The notes under the pieces are model-generated. The model was not told the origin of the DNA. It saw nothing but the letters and a program-made list of their open reading frames with translations, and made no database searches. A DNA stretch of 64,000 bases from Alphaproteobacteria bacterium (GTDB lineage: Bacteria > Pseudomonadota > Alphaproteobacteria > Micropepsales > Micropepsaceae): positions 310,001 through 374,000 of the forward strand of contig JAGOBA010000004.1 in NCBI GenBank assembly GCA_017983635.1, read 5' to 3'. Below, in pieces: positions 34,067 through 42,421 of this stretch (position 1 is its first letter; each line of letters begins with the position of its first letter). A program made the translations under genes and the position numbers.

Positions 34067-36580
34067 ATGCCGCCAGTCATTCTCGTCGTCTTGGGCTTTG
34101 CCACGCTGCTCTTGCTGGTCAGCGTGCTCGTGCCCGTGGCCAAAAAGGTGCAACTGCCCTTCACGGTGTTGCTTGCCTTGGTCGGCGGCGGTTTGGGCTT
34201 GTTGGCCACGCAAGGCACGACTGGAGCGGTCTTCGTGCCCCTTGTGGTCGAATCACTGAGCTCGCTCAAAATTCCGGCAGAGGGCTTTCTCTACGTCTTC
34301 CTGCCGCCACTGCTCTTCGCCGGCGGCCTCACGGTCGACGTCCGACGGTTGCTTGACGACATCGCGCCGGTTCTGGTGCTGGCGATCATTGCCGTTCTCC
34401 TCTGCACGCTTGCGGTGGGGGCCACGCTGCACCTCGTCACCGGCGCGGCGCTGATCCTCTGTTTGATCTTGGGCTCCATCGTTGCGACCACGGATACCGC
34501 TGCCGTGCTCGGCATTTTCCGCGACATTGGCGCGCCCAGCCGCCTTAGCATCATCGTTGAAGGTGAAAGCCTCTTCAACGACGCCGCTGCCATCGCACTC
34601 TTCGTTGTGCTGCTGGAGGTCTTCCTCGGCGAACACAACATGACCCTGTTCTCCGGCGTGATGAAGTTTGCCTTCACTTTTATCGGCGGCATGATCTTGG
34701 GCTACATCATGGCGCAGATCGCGGGTTGGATGATTTCGCGTATGCGCGGTGCGGCCGTGACCGAAATCACGATCTCCGTCGGCTTCGCCTATCTGACATT
34801 CGTCCTTGGTAACGAGCATCTGTTGGACGTGTCCGGCATCATTGCCGTCGTCACCGCAGCGATGGTCTTCGCCTCCGACGTGCGGACCAGGCTCTCGCCC
34901 GGCACCTGGGATACGCTGCTCGTCACCTGGCGTCAGCTTGAGTTCTGGGCCACGTCCCTCATCTTCATCCTCGCCGCCATGTACGCCCCGGAGATTTTCC
35001 GGATGGGCGGTCTCGGCTGGATCGAAGCGGCCGGCATTGTGGCGGTGTTCTTTTCGGCGCTGGCGGCGCGGGCCTTGGTGCTCTGGGGGTTGCTGCCGGC
35101 GCTCTCCTGGTTCGGTCTCTCGCAGCCGATCAGCAACCAATACAAGGCGGTGCTTTGTTGGGGCAGCTTGCGCGGCGCGGTCACCGTCGCGCTGGCGCTT
35201 CTCGCGGCCGCTTTGATGTCGCAACCGAACGAGGCGACACCAGACGTGCAACTCGTCTTTACGGCCGACGCGCGCTTTTTGCTCGTCATCGCGATGGGTT
35301 ATGTCCTTGCCACGCTCTTCATCGCCGCGCCCACGCTTCGCCCATTGATGAAGTTTCTGAAACTCGACAAGCTGTCCGCGGAGGAGCGCCTCGTGCGCGA
35401 TCGCGTGATGGCGCTGTCGCGGACCCGCGTGCGTGAAGGTCTGGTTAAGGTCGCCCACACGCTGGGCCTCAGCGACTCGCTCGCGCCGCAACATCCGGCC
35501 GCCGCCGCCAACGCGAACCAAACCCTTACGCGCGACGATCTCGTCCGCGCCGGCCTTATCGTCGTCGCCAACCGCGAGACCGAACTCAGCCTTGAGTACC
35601 TGCAGCGCGGCCTCGTCGGGCGCACGGTCGCCGAACGCCTGCGCGCCGACGCCGGTCGCGTGCTCGACGGTGTCAGGCAGTCGGGTAACGTCGGTTATCT
35701 CTCCGCCGCGCTTGGGAACCAAAAGCTCAGCCTGCTGTTCCGCGCCGCGCTCTGGCTGCAGCGCCGTTTCGGCATCAGCAGCCTGCTCGCGGAAGAGATC
35801 GCCAACCGTTTCGAGCTTCTGCTTGTCAAGCAGCTGATGCTGCGCGAACTGATTGAATTCGCCGACGCGAAGGTGGCCGAGCTTATCGGCCAACATGCGA
35901 TCTTCACCGTCAAAGAAGCGCTTGAAGGCCGCTTGCAGGCGATCAGCGGTGCGATCGAAGCGCTCGACCTGCAGTATCCGGACTTCACGAAGGCGATGCG
36001 CGCCCGCTATATCGAGCGCCTGTCGATCGGCCTCGAAGAAGCGGAGTATCGCGGCCAGGTCGACCAGTCGCTGATTTCGAACGAGGTGTTTGAGAGCCTT
36101 GAGGAAGATCGCGCTGAACGCCGCCAAGTCGCCTCCGCACGTCCCTCGCTCGACCTTGGCTTGAAGCTGACAGAGATGCTGGCCAAGGTGCCGATCTTCG
36201 CCAGCCTCAAGGAAGATCAGATTTCACGTCTTGCGCAGGAACTCACCCCGGAGCTCTTCACCCCGGGCGAGCCGATCATTCGCGCGGGCGACCAGGGCGA
36301 CCGCATGTACTTCATCGCTTCCGGCACGGTCGATGTGATTGTGGCGCCGGACCCGGTGCGTCTGAAAGCGGGCGATTTCTTCGGCGAAATGGCGCTCTTG
36401 AACGATAAACCGCGGAATGCCGACGTCGTCTCCGCGGGTTACACGAATATGCTGGTCTTGAAGCGCCGCGACTTCGATGCTTTGCTCAAGGCCCACGCCG
36501 GCTTGCGCGAGAAGATCGAAGACATCGCCCGCAAGCGCGAGGCCGAAAACACACGGCCGCTCACTCTCGCCGGGAAGTAA
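34067..36580 (+). CDS. CPA1 Na+/H+ exchanger with C-terminal cyclic-nucleotide-binding domain
   Basis: About 837 residues from the ATG at 34067; the longer frame adds non-membrane noise. Residues 1-430 are a CPA1 (NhaP/NHE) antiporter: FLYVFLPPLLFAGGLTVD, the ion-site IVATTDTAAVLGIFRDIG and VEGESLFNDAAAIALF, and WGSLRGAVTVALAL. A cytosolic region of mostly helix (residues ~430-690) follows. The last ~130 residues are a CNMP-binding domain: LAQELTPELFTPGEPIIRAGDQGDRMYFI, then GDFFGEMALLNDKPRNADVVSA with the phosphate-binding-cassette position. The plan (exchanger + helical region + CNBD) is like plant SOS1 and sperm NHE. The cassette has RNADV where cAMP binders usually have RTA, so true ligand binding is uncertain. 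Confidence 0.92.
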   Translation: MPPVILVVLGFATLLLLVSVLVPVAKKVQLPFTVLLALVGGGLGLLATQGTTGAVFVPLVVESLSSLKIPAEGFLYVFLPPLLFAGGLTVDVRRLLDDIAPVLVLAIIAVLLCTLAVGATLHLVTGAALILCLILGSIVATTDTAAVLGIFRDIGAPSRLSIIVEGESLFNDAAAIALFVVLLEVFLGEHNMTLFSGVMKFAFTFIGGMILGYIMAQIAGWMISRMRGAAVTEITISVGFAYLTFVLGNEHLLDVSGIIAVVTAAMVFASDVRTRLSPGTWDTLLVTWRQLEFWATSLIFILAAMYAPEIFRMGGLGWIEAAGIVAVFFSALAARALVLWGLLPALSWFGLSQPISNQYKAVLCWGSLRGAVTVALALLAAALMSQPNEATPDVQLVFTADARFLLVIAMGYVLATLFIAAPTLRPLMKFLKLDKLSAEERLVRDRVMALSRTRVREGLVKVAHTLGLSDSLAPQHPAAAANANQTLTRDDLVRAGLIVVANRETELSLEYLQRGLVGRTVAERLRADAGRVLDGVRQSGNVGYLSAALGNQKLSLLFRAALWLQRRFGISSLLAEEIANRFELLLVKQLMLRELIEFADAKVAELIGQHAIFTVKEALEGRLQAISGAIEALDLQYPDFTKAMRARYIERLSIGLEEAEYRGQVDQSLISNEVFESLEEDRAERRQVASARPSLDLGLKLTEMLAKVPIFASLKEDQISRLAQELTPELFTPGEPIIRAGDQGDRMYFIASGTVDVIVAPDPVRLKAGDFFGEMALLNDKPRNADVVSAGYTNMLVLKRRDFDALLKAHAGLREKIEDIARKREAENTRPLTLAGK

Positions 36581-36581
36581 C

Positions 36582-37589
36582 ATGACGACATTCATGAAGA
36601 CCCTGCCCGCCGCTCTGATCTTCAGCGCAGCGGCGGCGACAGCCTATGCCAACGACTCGACGGCAGCGCTCGGCGCCGGCGGTCTTGTCCTGACCGAGAA
36701 CGCGGATATCCGCATGGCGAGCGAAGATCTCTTCGTCAGTCGCGAAGCTGTCCGGGTGCGCTACAGCTTCGTGAACGATAGCGCCGCGCCGATCACCACC
36801 CGCGTCGCCTTCCCGATGCCCGAAGCCGATATGGCCATTCTCTCGGAAAGCGATGTCGGTTGGCCGAGTAAAGACATGCGCAACGTTATCGACTTCCGCA
36901 TCCGCGTCGATGGCCGCGAGGTCAGACCCGATTTGGAAGAAAAAGCCGTGCTGAACGGCGTCGACGTGACGCCGATCCTGCGCAAATACCGCGTCCCGAT
37001 CGATTACGCCGTTCACAAGACGTTGGACTACGTGGCCAAGCTACCAGCCGCCGCCAAAAACGATTTGGTCGCGCGCAAGCTCATCATCGTCTTGCCGGAT
37101 TACATCCAAGCGACTTGGATCGTGAAGAACACGTTCCATTGGGTCCAAACGTTCCCGGCCGGACGCCCGCTCGCGGTTGAGCACGACTACAAGCCGGTGG
37201 TGGGCGGCTCGTTCCTGCCGGCCGGTGCGTTCTTCGAGTTGAAGGGAAAGGCGCTGAGCGACGACTACTACAAGAACTTTTGCATCGACGCCGGCACGCA
37301 AGCGGGCATCGCTTCCCGTTTGCGCGCGCTTCAGAAGCGCGATGGAGAGAACGCGATGCTGATCCAATGGGTCGTCGACTATGTGCTAACGACCGGCAAA
37401 AACTGGAAGGGCGCGATCGGCCGCTTCCGCCTGACCGTCGACAAAGGTCAACCGGACAATGTCATTTCGTTCTGCATGGACGGTGTTCGCAAATCCGGCC
37501 CGACGACGTTCGTTGTCGAGCGCACGAACTTCGAGCCCGACCGCGACCTCAGCGTGATGATCTTCGAGCCGCCCGTACCTAGCCGGTAA
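36582..37589 (+). CDS. DUF4424 family exported protein
   Basis: About 335 residues from the ATG at 36582, one base after the exchanger stop. It starts with a signal peptide (LPAALIFSAAAATAYA-NDS). The N-terminal GAGGLVLTENADIRMASEDLFVS and VRVRYSFVNDSAAPITTRVAFPMPE are the classical DUF4424 opening, with a beta-sandwich of repeated strands. Members are periplasmic proteins of unknown function; some contain lysine-rich conserved motifs late in the chain (KNWKGAIGRFRLTVDKG). It is probably co-transcribed with the exchanger. The 3' end overlaps the convergent small gene by 11 bp. Confidence 0.9.
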   Translation: MTTFMKTLPAALIFSAAAATAYANDSTAALGAGGLVLTENADIRMASEDLFVSREAVRVRYSFVNDSAAPITTRVAFPMPEADMAILSESDVGWPSKDMRNVIDFRIRVDGREVRPDLEEKAVLNGVDVTPILRKYRVPIDYAVHKTLDYVAKLPAAAKNDLVARKLIIVLPDYIQATWIVKNTFHWVQTFPAGRPLAVEHDYKPVVGGSFLPAGAFFELKGKALSDDYYKNFCIDAGTQAGIASRLRALQKRDGENAMLIQWVVDYVLTTGKNWKGAIGRFRLTVDKGQPDNVISFCMDGVRKSGPTTFVVERTNFEPDRDLSVMIFEPPVPSR

Positions 37590-37842
37590 CGCGGCCCGTC
37601 CAGTTCGAGAGCAACTCGCCCACGCACTGTCCGGTCGAACGATCGGCGATTTCCTTTCGCGCGTTGATCTCAAGGTCGCCGAACACGTTCTCGACCGTTA
37701 CGCCAAGTCCGCCGGCGGCCTCGGCCCGTGCCGCGATCTCCTTTGCCAGTGCGCGGCAGGGATCGACCTGGCCATAGAGAAAGTACAACGGGCCCAACGT
37801 GACGAGCTGAGCAAGCACGAAGAGAAAGGCGATGGTCCGCAT
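37579..37842 (-). CDS. Small exported or membrane-anchored protein
   Basis: About 87 residues from the ATG at 37842. The start RTIAFLFVLAQLVTLGPLYFLYG is a single hydrophobic helix or uncleaved signal. The rest (CRALAKEIAARAEAAGG, ADRSTGQCVGELLSNW) has two cysteines that could form a disulfide in the periplasm. I do not recognise the family. It starts 35 bp after the lipoprotein gene stop, co-directionally, so the two are probably an operon. Confidence 0.65.
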   Translation of the reverse strand: MRTIAFLFVLAQLVTLGPLYFLYGQVDPCRALAKEIAARAEAAGGLGVTVENVFGDLEINARKEIADRSTGQCVGELLSNWTGRVTG

Positions 37843-37877
37843 GGCAAAGTGCCTTCTTGGTAAAGAGGAAGTAGACG

Positions 37878-38147
37878 CTAGCGGCCCGGAATGTCCCCGC
37901 CGCCCGTGTTCGTGTTGCAGGAGGCGTAGCCCGCACGCCAACCGGCGCGGTAGCCCTCACTTAGGTCCCACAGCTGCTTGTCCTTGACGGCCTTCGTGGC
38001 GGGCGTACCGGTGCTGCGGTCCGTAGCGGTCTGGCAGCCGTCCTGAAAGCCCACGCCATAGTCTGGATCATCGTCAAAGTTCGTCGTTTCGCAGGCGGTG
38101 AGGCCGAAGGCCAAAATCGTAGCGGCAAGAAACGCGATCGCGCGCAT
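37878..38147 (-). CDS. Small lipoprotein
   Basis: 89 residues: RAIAFLAATILAFGLTAC ends in a lipobox (L-T-A-C), so it should be lipidated. The mature part (DYGVGFQDGCQTATDRSTG, then SEGYRAGWRAGYASC) has two further cysteines likely to be disulfide-bonded and a repeated G-Y-R-A-G-W-R-A-G-Y stretch. It looks like a small family seen in alphaproteobacteria with 'GY.DGC' near the start. Role unknown. It is followed by another small exported protein in the same direction. Confidence 0.75.
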   Translation of the reverse strand: MRAIAFLAATILAFGLTACETTNFDDDPDYGVGFQDGCQTATDRSTGTPATKAVKDKQLWDLSEGYRAGWRAGYASCNTNTGGGDIPGR

Positions 38148-38176
38148 GGGCAGGCCCCTCCGGGCTTGAAGAAAGT

Positions 38177-38191
38177 GTTAAGGCGCTTAAC
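38177..38191. repeat. Palindrome GTTAAG-GCG-CTTAAC upstream of the DUF2336 gene
   Basis: A 6-bp perfect inverted repeat with a 3-bp centre lies 87 bp before the DUF2336 start, in the gap shared with the divergent lipoprotein. Two more TTAAC boxes follow at 38240 and 38255, 15 bp apart. These resemble CtrA half-sites but not with the canonical TTAA-N7-TTAA spacing. An operator is possible. Confidence 0.4.
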
Positions 38192-38277
38192 CGCCTACGG
38201 CAGGCTGCGTCAAGTAAGCCGCCGCTTCCAACCCGAAATTAACGTGTTTGCGGTTAACTGGCACGCGAGAAATAACG

Positions 38278-39333
38278 ATGTCCGAGTTAGACGTGAACAG
38301 CGGCGAATTGCTCAATCTCAAGGCCTTGGCGGCGAACCGCGCCGGCTTTGCGCGAAACGCGTTGTTCGACCGTGTTGCCGGTTTGCTCTTCGAAGGCGAG
38401 GGCGAGCTGACCCCGGAGGTTCGCGCGCTCATCGACCAGATCCTGACAGGCTTGATCCACCAGGTCGAAGCGGAAGTTCGCCAGCAAGTTTCGCTACGCA
38501 TCTCGACGATCAATTCGGCGCCGCTCGAACTGACGAAACTACTTGCCAACGACACCATCGAAATTGCGCGTCCGATCCTGCATCACTCGCCGGTGCTCAC
38601 GGACGCGGATCTGATCGCGATCGTCAAAGCCAAGACCATCGACCACCGCGAAGCAATCGCGAAGCGTCCCGAAGTCCATGCCGAAGTCTCTGCCGCGCTC
38701 GCCGCAGCCAAAGAACCGAAGGTGGTGGAGGCGCTGCTCGCGAACACCGGTGCCGTCATTCCGCGCACTGTTTTCGCGGATTTGGTGGCGCTATCGGAAG
38801 CGGTGGAAAGCATCCGCAAGCCGCTGATCGCTCGGCGCGAGATGCCGAAAGACATCGCCCATCAGATGTTCTGGTTCGTTTCCGCCGCCATGCGCCACGC
38901 TATTCTCGAGCGCTTCGCCGTGAATCCGAAGGAACTCGACGCAATGTTTGCCGACATCATCGTCGAGAAATCTCAACAGCCCTCGAGCTGGCGCGGCGGC
39001 GAAGTGAGTGCCCTTCTTGCGAAAGTGAAAGCCGGCGACCTAGCGGGCTTCACCAAAGGCCTCGCCCAACTGACCGGCGTCGACCCCACGATCGCCGCCA
39101 AGATCGTAGCCGACAAGGGCGGCGAGCCGCTTGCTATCGCTTGCAAGGCGATTGGCACCGATCGCTCGCAGTTCACGACGATCTTTCTGCAACTCGACTA
39201 CAAGCGTTTCGGAAAAGCGCGGCCGCTGAGCCACGTCGAAATGGTTTCCAAAGTGTTCGATATGCTGCCCGCGGAGAAAGCGCTTTCGGCGATCCGCATG
39301 TGGAGCAGGCAAATGGTCGCAAAAGCCACATAA
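38278..39333 (+). CDS. DUF2336 family protein
   Basis: About 351 residues from the ATG at 38278. The all-helical sequence with HEAT-like repetition (LTDADLIAIVKAKTIDHREAIAKRP, VHAEVSAALAAAKEPKVVEALLANTGA) matches DUF2336, a family confined mostly to Alphaproteobacteria. There is no signal peptide or membrane helix, so it is cytosolic. It lies 197 bp before the c-di-GMP riboswitch-controlled parA-like gene, on the same strand, so it may be read from an independent promoter. Function unknown; a scaffold role is plausible from the repeats (inference). Confidence 0.85.
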   Translation: MSELDVNSGELLNLKALAANRAGFARNALFDRVAGLLFEGEGELTPEVRALIDQILTGLIHQVEAEVRQQVSLRISTINSAPLELTKLLANDTIEIARPILHHSPVLTDADLIAIVKAKTIDHREAIAKRPEVHAEVSAALAAAKEPKVVEALLANTGAVIPRTVFADLVALSEAVESIRKPLIARREMPKDIAHQMFWFVSAAMRHAILERFAVNPKELDAMFADIIVEKSQQPSSWRGGEVSALLAKVKAGDLAGFTKGLAQLTGVDPTIAAKIVADKGGEPLAIACKAIGTDRSQFTTIFLQLDYKRFGKARPLSHVEMVSKVFDMLPAEKALSAIRMWSRQMVAKAT

Positions 39334-39417
39334 CGCCGACAAGTTTCGACGATTTCAAATCAAACCGCGCCTCGCCGCTTAAAAGCGCTGCAATTCGGCT
39401 CCGCTATGGTCCCGCTC

Positions 39418-39515
39418 GGGATGGCCACGAAAAAGGCAAAGCGCCGGAGACGGCGTGACGCAAAGCCACCGGTCCTCGTCCGCGAATTTGCGGAACGGAC
39501 GGCGGAGCTGCCGAA
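39418..39515 (+). promoter_or_regulatory. Class I cyclic di-GMP riboswitch (GEMM-I)
   Basis: The aptamer core is conserved in order: GGCCACG, GGCAAA, a stem CGCCG-GAGA-CGGCG capped by a GNRA tetraloop, then GACGCAAAGCCACCGG, a second helix GTCCGC...GCGGAAC, and GCGGAGCTGCCG. Compared with the Vibrio Vc2 aptamer (GGUCACG ... GACGCAAAGCCUCCGG ... GCGGGGUUACCG), the closing GGU/ACC pair is replaced by GGC/GCC, a compensatory change. The next bases (AAAGGAG) are the Shine-Dalgarno site of the ParA-like gene at 39531, so control is probably at translation initiation. No terminator is seen in the gap. Confidence 0.85.
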
Positions 39516-39530
39516 AGGAGAGTTCGACTA

Positions 39531-40271
39531 ATGTCGCAGAATATGCGGGTCATCGTCTTCGCGTCGCAAAAAGGCGGCTCGGGCAAGACGACACTGGCGG
39601 GACATATCGGCGTGCAGGCGGAATTGGCGGGCGCGGGTCCCGTCGCGCTGATCGACACCGACCCTCAGGGCAGCTTGGCAAAGTGGTGGAACTGCCGCGA
39701 GCAATCGACGCCGGCCTTTATCCATTCGGTTTTCACAAACCTGGTGCACGACCTCGACGAGGCGCGCGCGCAAGGCTTCAAGCTCGTCGTCATCGATACG
39801 CCGCCGGCGGTTACCAAGGCGATCTCCGAAGTGGTCAGCTTCGCCGATCTTGTGATCCTGCCGACCCGTCCGAGCCCGCATGACCTGCGCGCGGTCGGTC
39901 CGACGATCGACATCTGCGATGCGCGCAAGAAGCCCATGATCTTCGCGCTGAATGCTGCAACGCCGCGCGCCAAGATCACGATGGAGGCCGCCGTCGCGCT
40001 CTCGCAGCACGGCACCGTCGCGCCTGTCACGATCTATAACCGCACCGACTTCGCCGCTTCGATGATCGATGGGCGCACCGTCATGGAGATCGAGCCGGAC
40101 GGCAAGTCGGCAGAGGAAGTGCGCGGCCTTTGGGATTATATCGACCAGCGTCTGTTGCGTCTCGACGCCAGCGTGAACGAGGCGGGCGAAGTGGTGCAGG
40201 CCGCACCTCTGTTCCGCAATGTGAATTCCCTGGGGCGCGAAGTGCCGATCTTCGGCCGGCGCGCAATGTAA
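39531..40271 (+). CDS. Orphan ParA-family ATPase under riboswitch control
   Basis: 246 residues. A deviant Walker A with the signature lysine is at residues 14-21 (KGGSGKTT), the switch region is LIDTDPQGSLAKWW, and Walker B is KLVVIDTPPA. It lacks the long N-terminal helix-turn-helix extension of plasmid P1-type ParA, so it is a small ParA (type Ib, ParF/Soj-like). Such ATPases partition DNA or position protein machines (McdA, PpfA, BcsQ) on the nucleoid. There is no parB next to it. Instead a protein with a ribbon-helix-helix-like C-terminus starts 27 bp downstream, as in parF-parG modules. It starts at ATG 39531, after the riboswitch and AAAGGAGAG. Confidence 0.88.
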   Translation: MSQNMRVIVFASQKGGSGKTTLAGHIGVQAELAGAGPVALIDTDPQGSLAKWWNCREQSTPAFIHSVFTNLVHDLDEARAQGFKLVVIDTPPAVTKAISEVVSFADLVILPTRPSPHDLRAVGPTIDICDARKKPMIFALNAATPRAKITMEAAVALSQHGTVAPVTIYNRTDFAASMIDGRTVMEIEPDGKSAEEVRGLWDYIDQRLLRLDASVNEAGEVVQAAPLFRNVNSLGREVPIFGRRAM

Positions 40272-40298
40272 GACCTCCCTCAACAGGGGCACCGATTC

Positions 40299-40889
40299 AT
40301 GTCGAAATTCGCATCGCTGACCGCGGGGTTGCTGGCGCGCAAGGGCGAAGCTGAACCAACCGCAACGCCGTTCGCCGACCAACTGCTGACCCGCGTCGGC
40401 ACGCCGTCGCCGGATCTGCGCGCACTAACCCCCATGCCACATCACGTGCACACGCACGTCGAAACGGTGCCGCCGAAGTCGCAAGGCCTCAAGCCGCCGC
40501 CTGCGAAATCGCTTGACAGTATGACGGCCGCCTTCGGCACCTTCGGCCGACGCCACATGCCCGATCCGAAACCGGCGCCTAAACCGGAAGCGGCACGGAC
40601 CGAACCGGTCAAAGTACCGCCGCTCGCAATCGTCCCGCATGCCGAAGAAGAAGAGCATATCGAGAACCACTGCGGCACTTGCCCGGGCCCGTCGCCGGAA
40701 GAGTCCACTAAGACCTTCCACGTGAACCTGCGCCTCAAGCGGCAGCGCTTCGTGAAGTTGAAACTTTCCGCCGCGCTGCTGCGCCGCCCGGTCCAAGACC
40801 TTGTCGCCGAAGCGCTTGACCAATGGTTCGACAAGCTGCCGCCCGACGTGATGGGTGACTGCGCGTGCTTGAAGGCCCGCGGTGACTAG
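40299..40889 (+). CDS. Partner of the ParA-like ATPase, with disordered N-terminus and RHH-like C-terminus
   Basis: A 196-residue protein. The first ~120 residues are Pro/Lys/Glu-rich and probably disordered (PPKSQGLKPPPAKSLDSM, KPAPKPEAARTEPVKVPP); they include a His/Cys patch HHVHTHVE and ENHCGTCPGP, which might bind metal. From about residue 138 a ribbon-helix-helix-like fold is visible: a strand TFHVNLRLKRQRF followed by KLKLSAALLRRPVQDLVAEALDQWF. It ends in DCACLKARGD. Partners of small ParAs (ParG, or the disordered McdB adaptors) have such an arrangement. It starts 27 bp after the ParA-like gene; its stop overlaps the convergent peroxiredoxin gene by 4 bp. Confidence 0.72.
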   Translation: MSKFASLTAGLLARKGEAEPTATPFADQLLTRVGTPSPDLRALTPMPHHVHTHVETVPPKSQGLKPPPAKSLDSMTAAFGTFGRRHMPDPKPAPKPEAARTEPVKVPPLAIVPHAEEEEHIENHCGTCPGPSPEESTKTFHVNLRLKRQRFVKLKLSAALLRRPVQDLVAEALDQWFDKLPPDVMGDCACLKARGD

Positions 40890-41584
40890 CTCCGCAGCGT
40901 TGCGATCAGGTCCTCGATCGCCATGCGCTTGCGGTAGTCGGGGTCGATGAAGCGCTGCTTCACGCGCCCGTCGGTGCCGACGACAAACGTAGCTGGGATG
41001 GGCAAGAACCACGCGTCGTTACCCTGCGCCTCGGTAGGGATGAAGCCGCCGGCGGTCATCAGCCGGCGCATTTCGTCGCCAACCCAGAACGCCAGGTTCA
41101 ACGACATCGCATAACCGTTGTCGAGATCGGTGAGCACCGGGAAGGTCGCCGACGCCTCATCCTTCATGTGTCCGGAAAACTTCGAGCGCTCCGGCGTAAT
41201 CGCGATGATCTCGCCGAGGTCGCCCAAGGTCCGTTGCGCATCGGCGAGCGCACTGGTGTTCAGCCGGCAATAGGGGCACCAATGACCGCGATTGAAAACG
41301 ACCGCGACCGGTCCTTTTTCAAGCTCGCGTTCCAGAGTGACGACGTTGCCCTTGTCGTCCGGTAACGAGAACGGCGGCATCACCTCGCCCGGATGCGGTG
41401 CGTCCAGCCCGACATCGGCATCTTTCAATCGCGCGACGAGCCGATCGACGCCATCGGCGAATTCGTCGCTCAAAGTGCGGACGGCCTTGGCGACGTGGTC
41501 GAGTCTTTCCCCCAACGACACGTCCATCGCGCGCGCTTCTTGGAAAGCGGCTTCAAGCTGCAGGGCGAGCGGGTTGGCTGTCAT
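40886..41584 (-). CDS. Peroxiredoxin-like (AhpC/TSA superfamily) protein
   Basis: A 232-residue protein with an N-terminal helical extension of ~65 residues, then a thioredoxin-fold core: PPFSLPDDKGNVVTLERELEKGP and the active site FNRGHWCPYCRLN, a CxxC in place of the single peroxidatic cysteine. The later LPIPATFVVGTDGRVKQRFIDPDY is typical of the redoxin family. It probably reduces peroxides or other thiol targets in the cytosol. It is convergent with the RHH-like gene (4-bp overlap). Confidence 0.88.
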   Translation of the reverse strand: MTANPLALQLEAAFQEARAMDVSLGERLDHVAKAVRTLSDEFADGVDRLVARLKDADVGLDAPHPGEVMPPFSLPDDKGNVVTLERELEKGPVAVVFNRGHWCPYCRLNTSALADAQRTLGDLGEIIAITPERSKFSGHMKDEASATFPVLTDLDNGYAMSLNLAFWVGDEMRRLMTAGGFIPTEAQGNDAWFLPIPATFVVGTDGRVKQRFIDPDYRKRMAIEDLIATLRS

Positions 41585-41646
41585 GGCAGTACAATACTAC
41601 GCTGCGACGAAACGCGCCACCCGCCCGCGGAGCTAGGATTTTCCGC

Positions 41647-42243
41647 TCAATAGTTCCGCATCATCGGGGTGTAGGAGGGCATCATGCTCGACTGGACCGA
41701 ATAGAGGACAATCGCGATGACAACCATCACGCCGATCACAGCCAGCGTATAGGTCAGGGCCTTGTCCTCAGGCGGCTTCATCAATTTGGGTAGCCCAACG
41801 AAGAGCAAGTAGAGCGTATAAAGCGAGCCCAATGCTCCGATGATGCCGAGCGCCGGAATGATCGCGAGGAGCCCCGCGACCCAGCTGGCCGTCGGTGCGT
41901 AGGCGGCGAGCTTGAACGCCTGTCCCATGTCCTGCGTCGCGCCGAAGGTTGGTGCGAGTGCGTTGATCACGAACGCAAGCACGTAGACCATGACCAGCCC
42001 GAGTACGATCTGCAAGATCATGGTGGTGAACGCCGATCCGATCGGCATGCGAAAACCGGCGATCCCGACGAGCGAGAATCCGATCGCGGACGCCACCGCG
42101 GCCGCGATCACCAGAGGTCCAACGTAGTTCATATAGATCTTCTGAACGTCCGCGGGTTCTCCGGCGATGACGTCCCATTCCGTTGAGGGCGATAAGATTA
42201 GACGCTGAGCGCGGCCGATGATGGCGGCGAAATCGAGTTCCAT
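41647..42243 (-). CDS. Yip1 domain membrane protein
   Basis: A 198-residue polytopic protein with five hydrophobic segments. The cytosolic start (LDFAAIIGRAQRLILSPSTEWDVIAGEP) and IYMNYVGPLVIAAAVAS are characteristic of bacterial Yip1/DUF1282 proteins, as is the later AYAPTASWVAGLLAIIPALG and GLPKLMKPPEDKAL. These are inner-membrane proteins of unknown role, structurally like eukaryotic Yip1. It is a single gene, divergent from the DUF1365 gene. Confidence 0.88.
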   Translation of the reverse strand: MELDFAAIIGRAQRLILSPSTEWDVIAGEPADVQKIYMNYVGPLVIAAAVASAIGFSLVGIAGFRMPIGSAFTTMILQIVLGLVMVYVLAFVINALAPTFGATQDMGQAFKLAAYAPTASWVAGLLAIIPALGIIGALGSLYTLYLLFVGLPKLMKPPEDKALTYTLAVIGVMVVIAIVLYSVQSSMMPSYTPMMRNY

Positions 42244-42421
42244 GGCTGGGTCCTCCCCGTCACGCGGAGCGCGTCACGAATCGCGAACCGCTCTGCCAAC
42301 GATCAGACTGCGATTCCCACCCCCTCCGCTAGCTTGACGGAGGCGCAAGGCGGGAGCGCGGTTTTCCGCCCGAATCGATGCGCCGGTTGATCCGATCCCG
42401 CAACGCCGCCGTAATAGAGCC

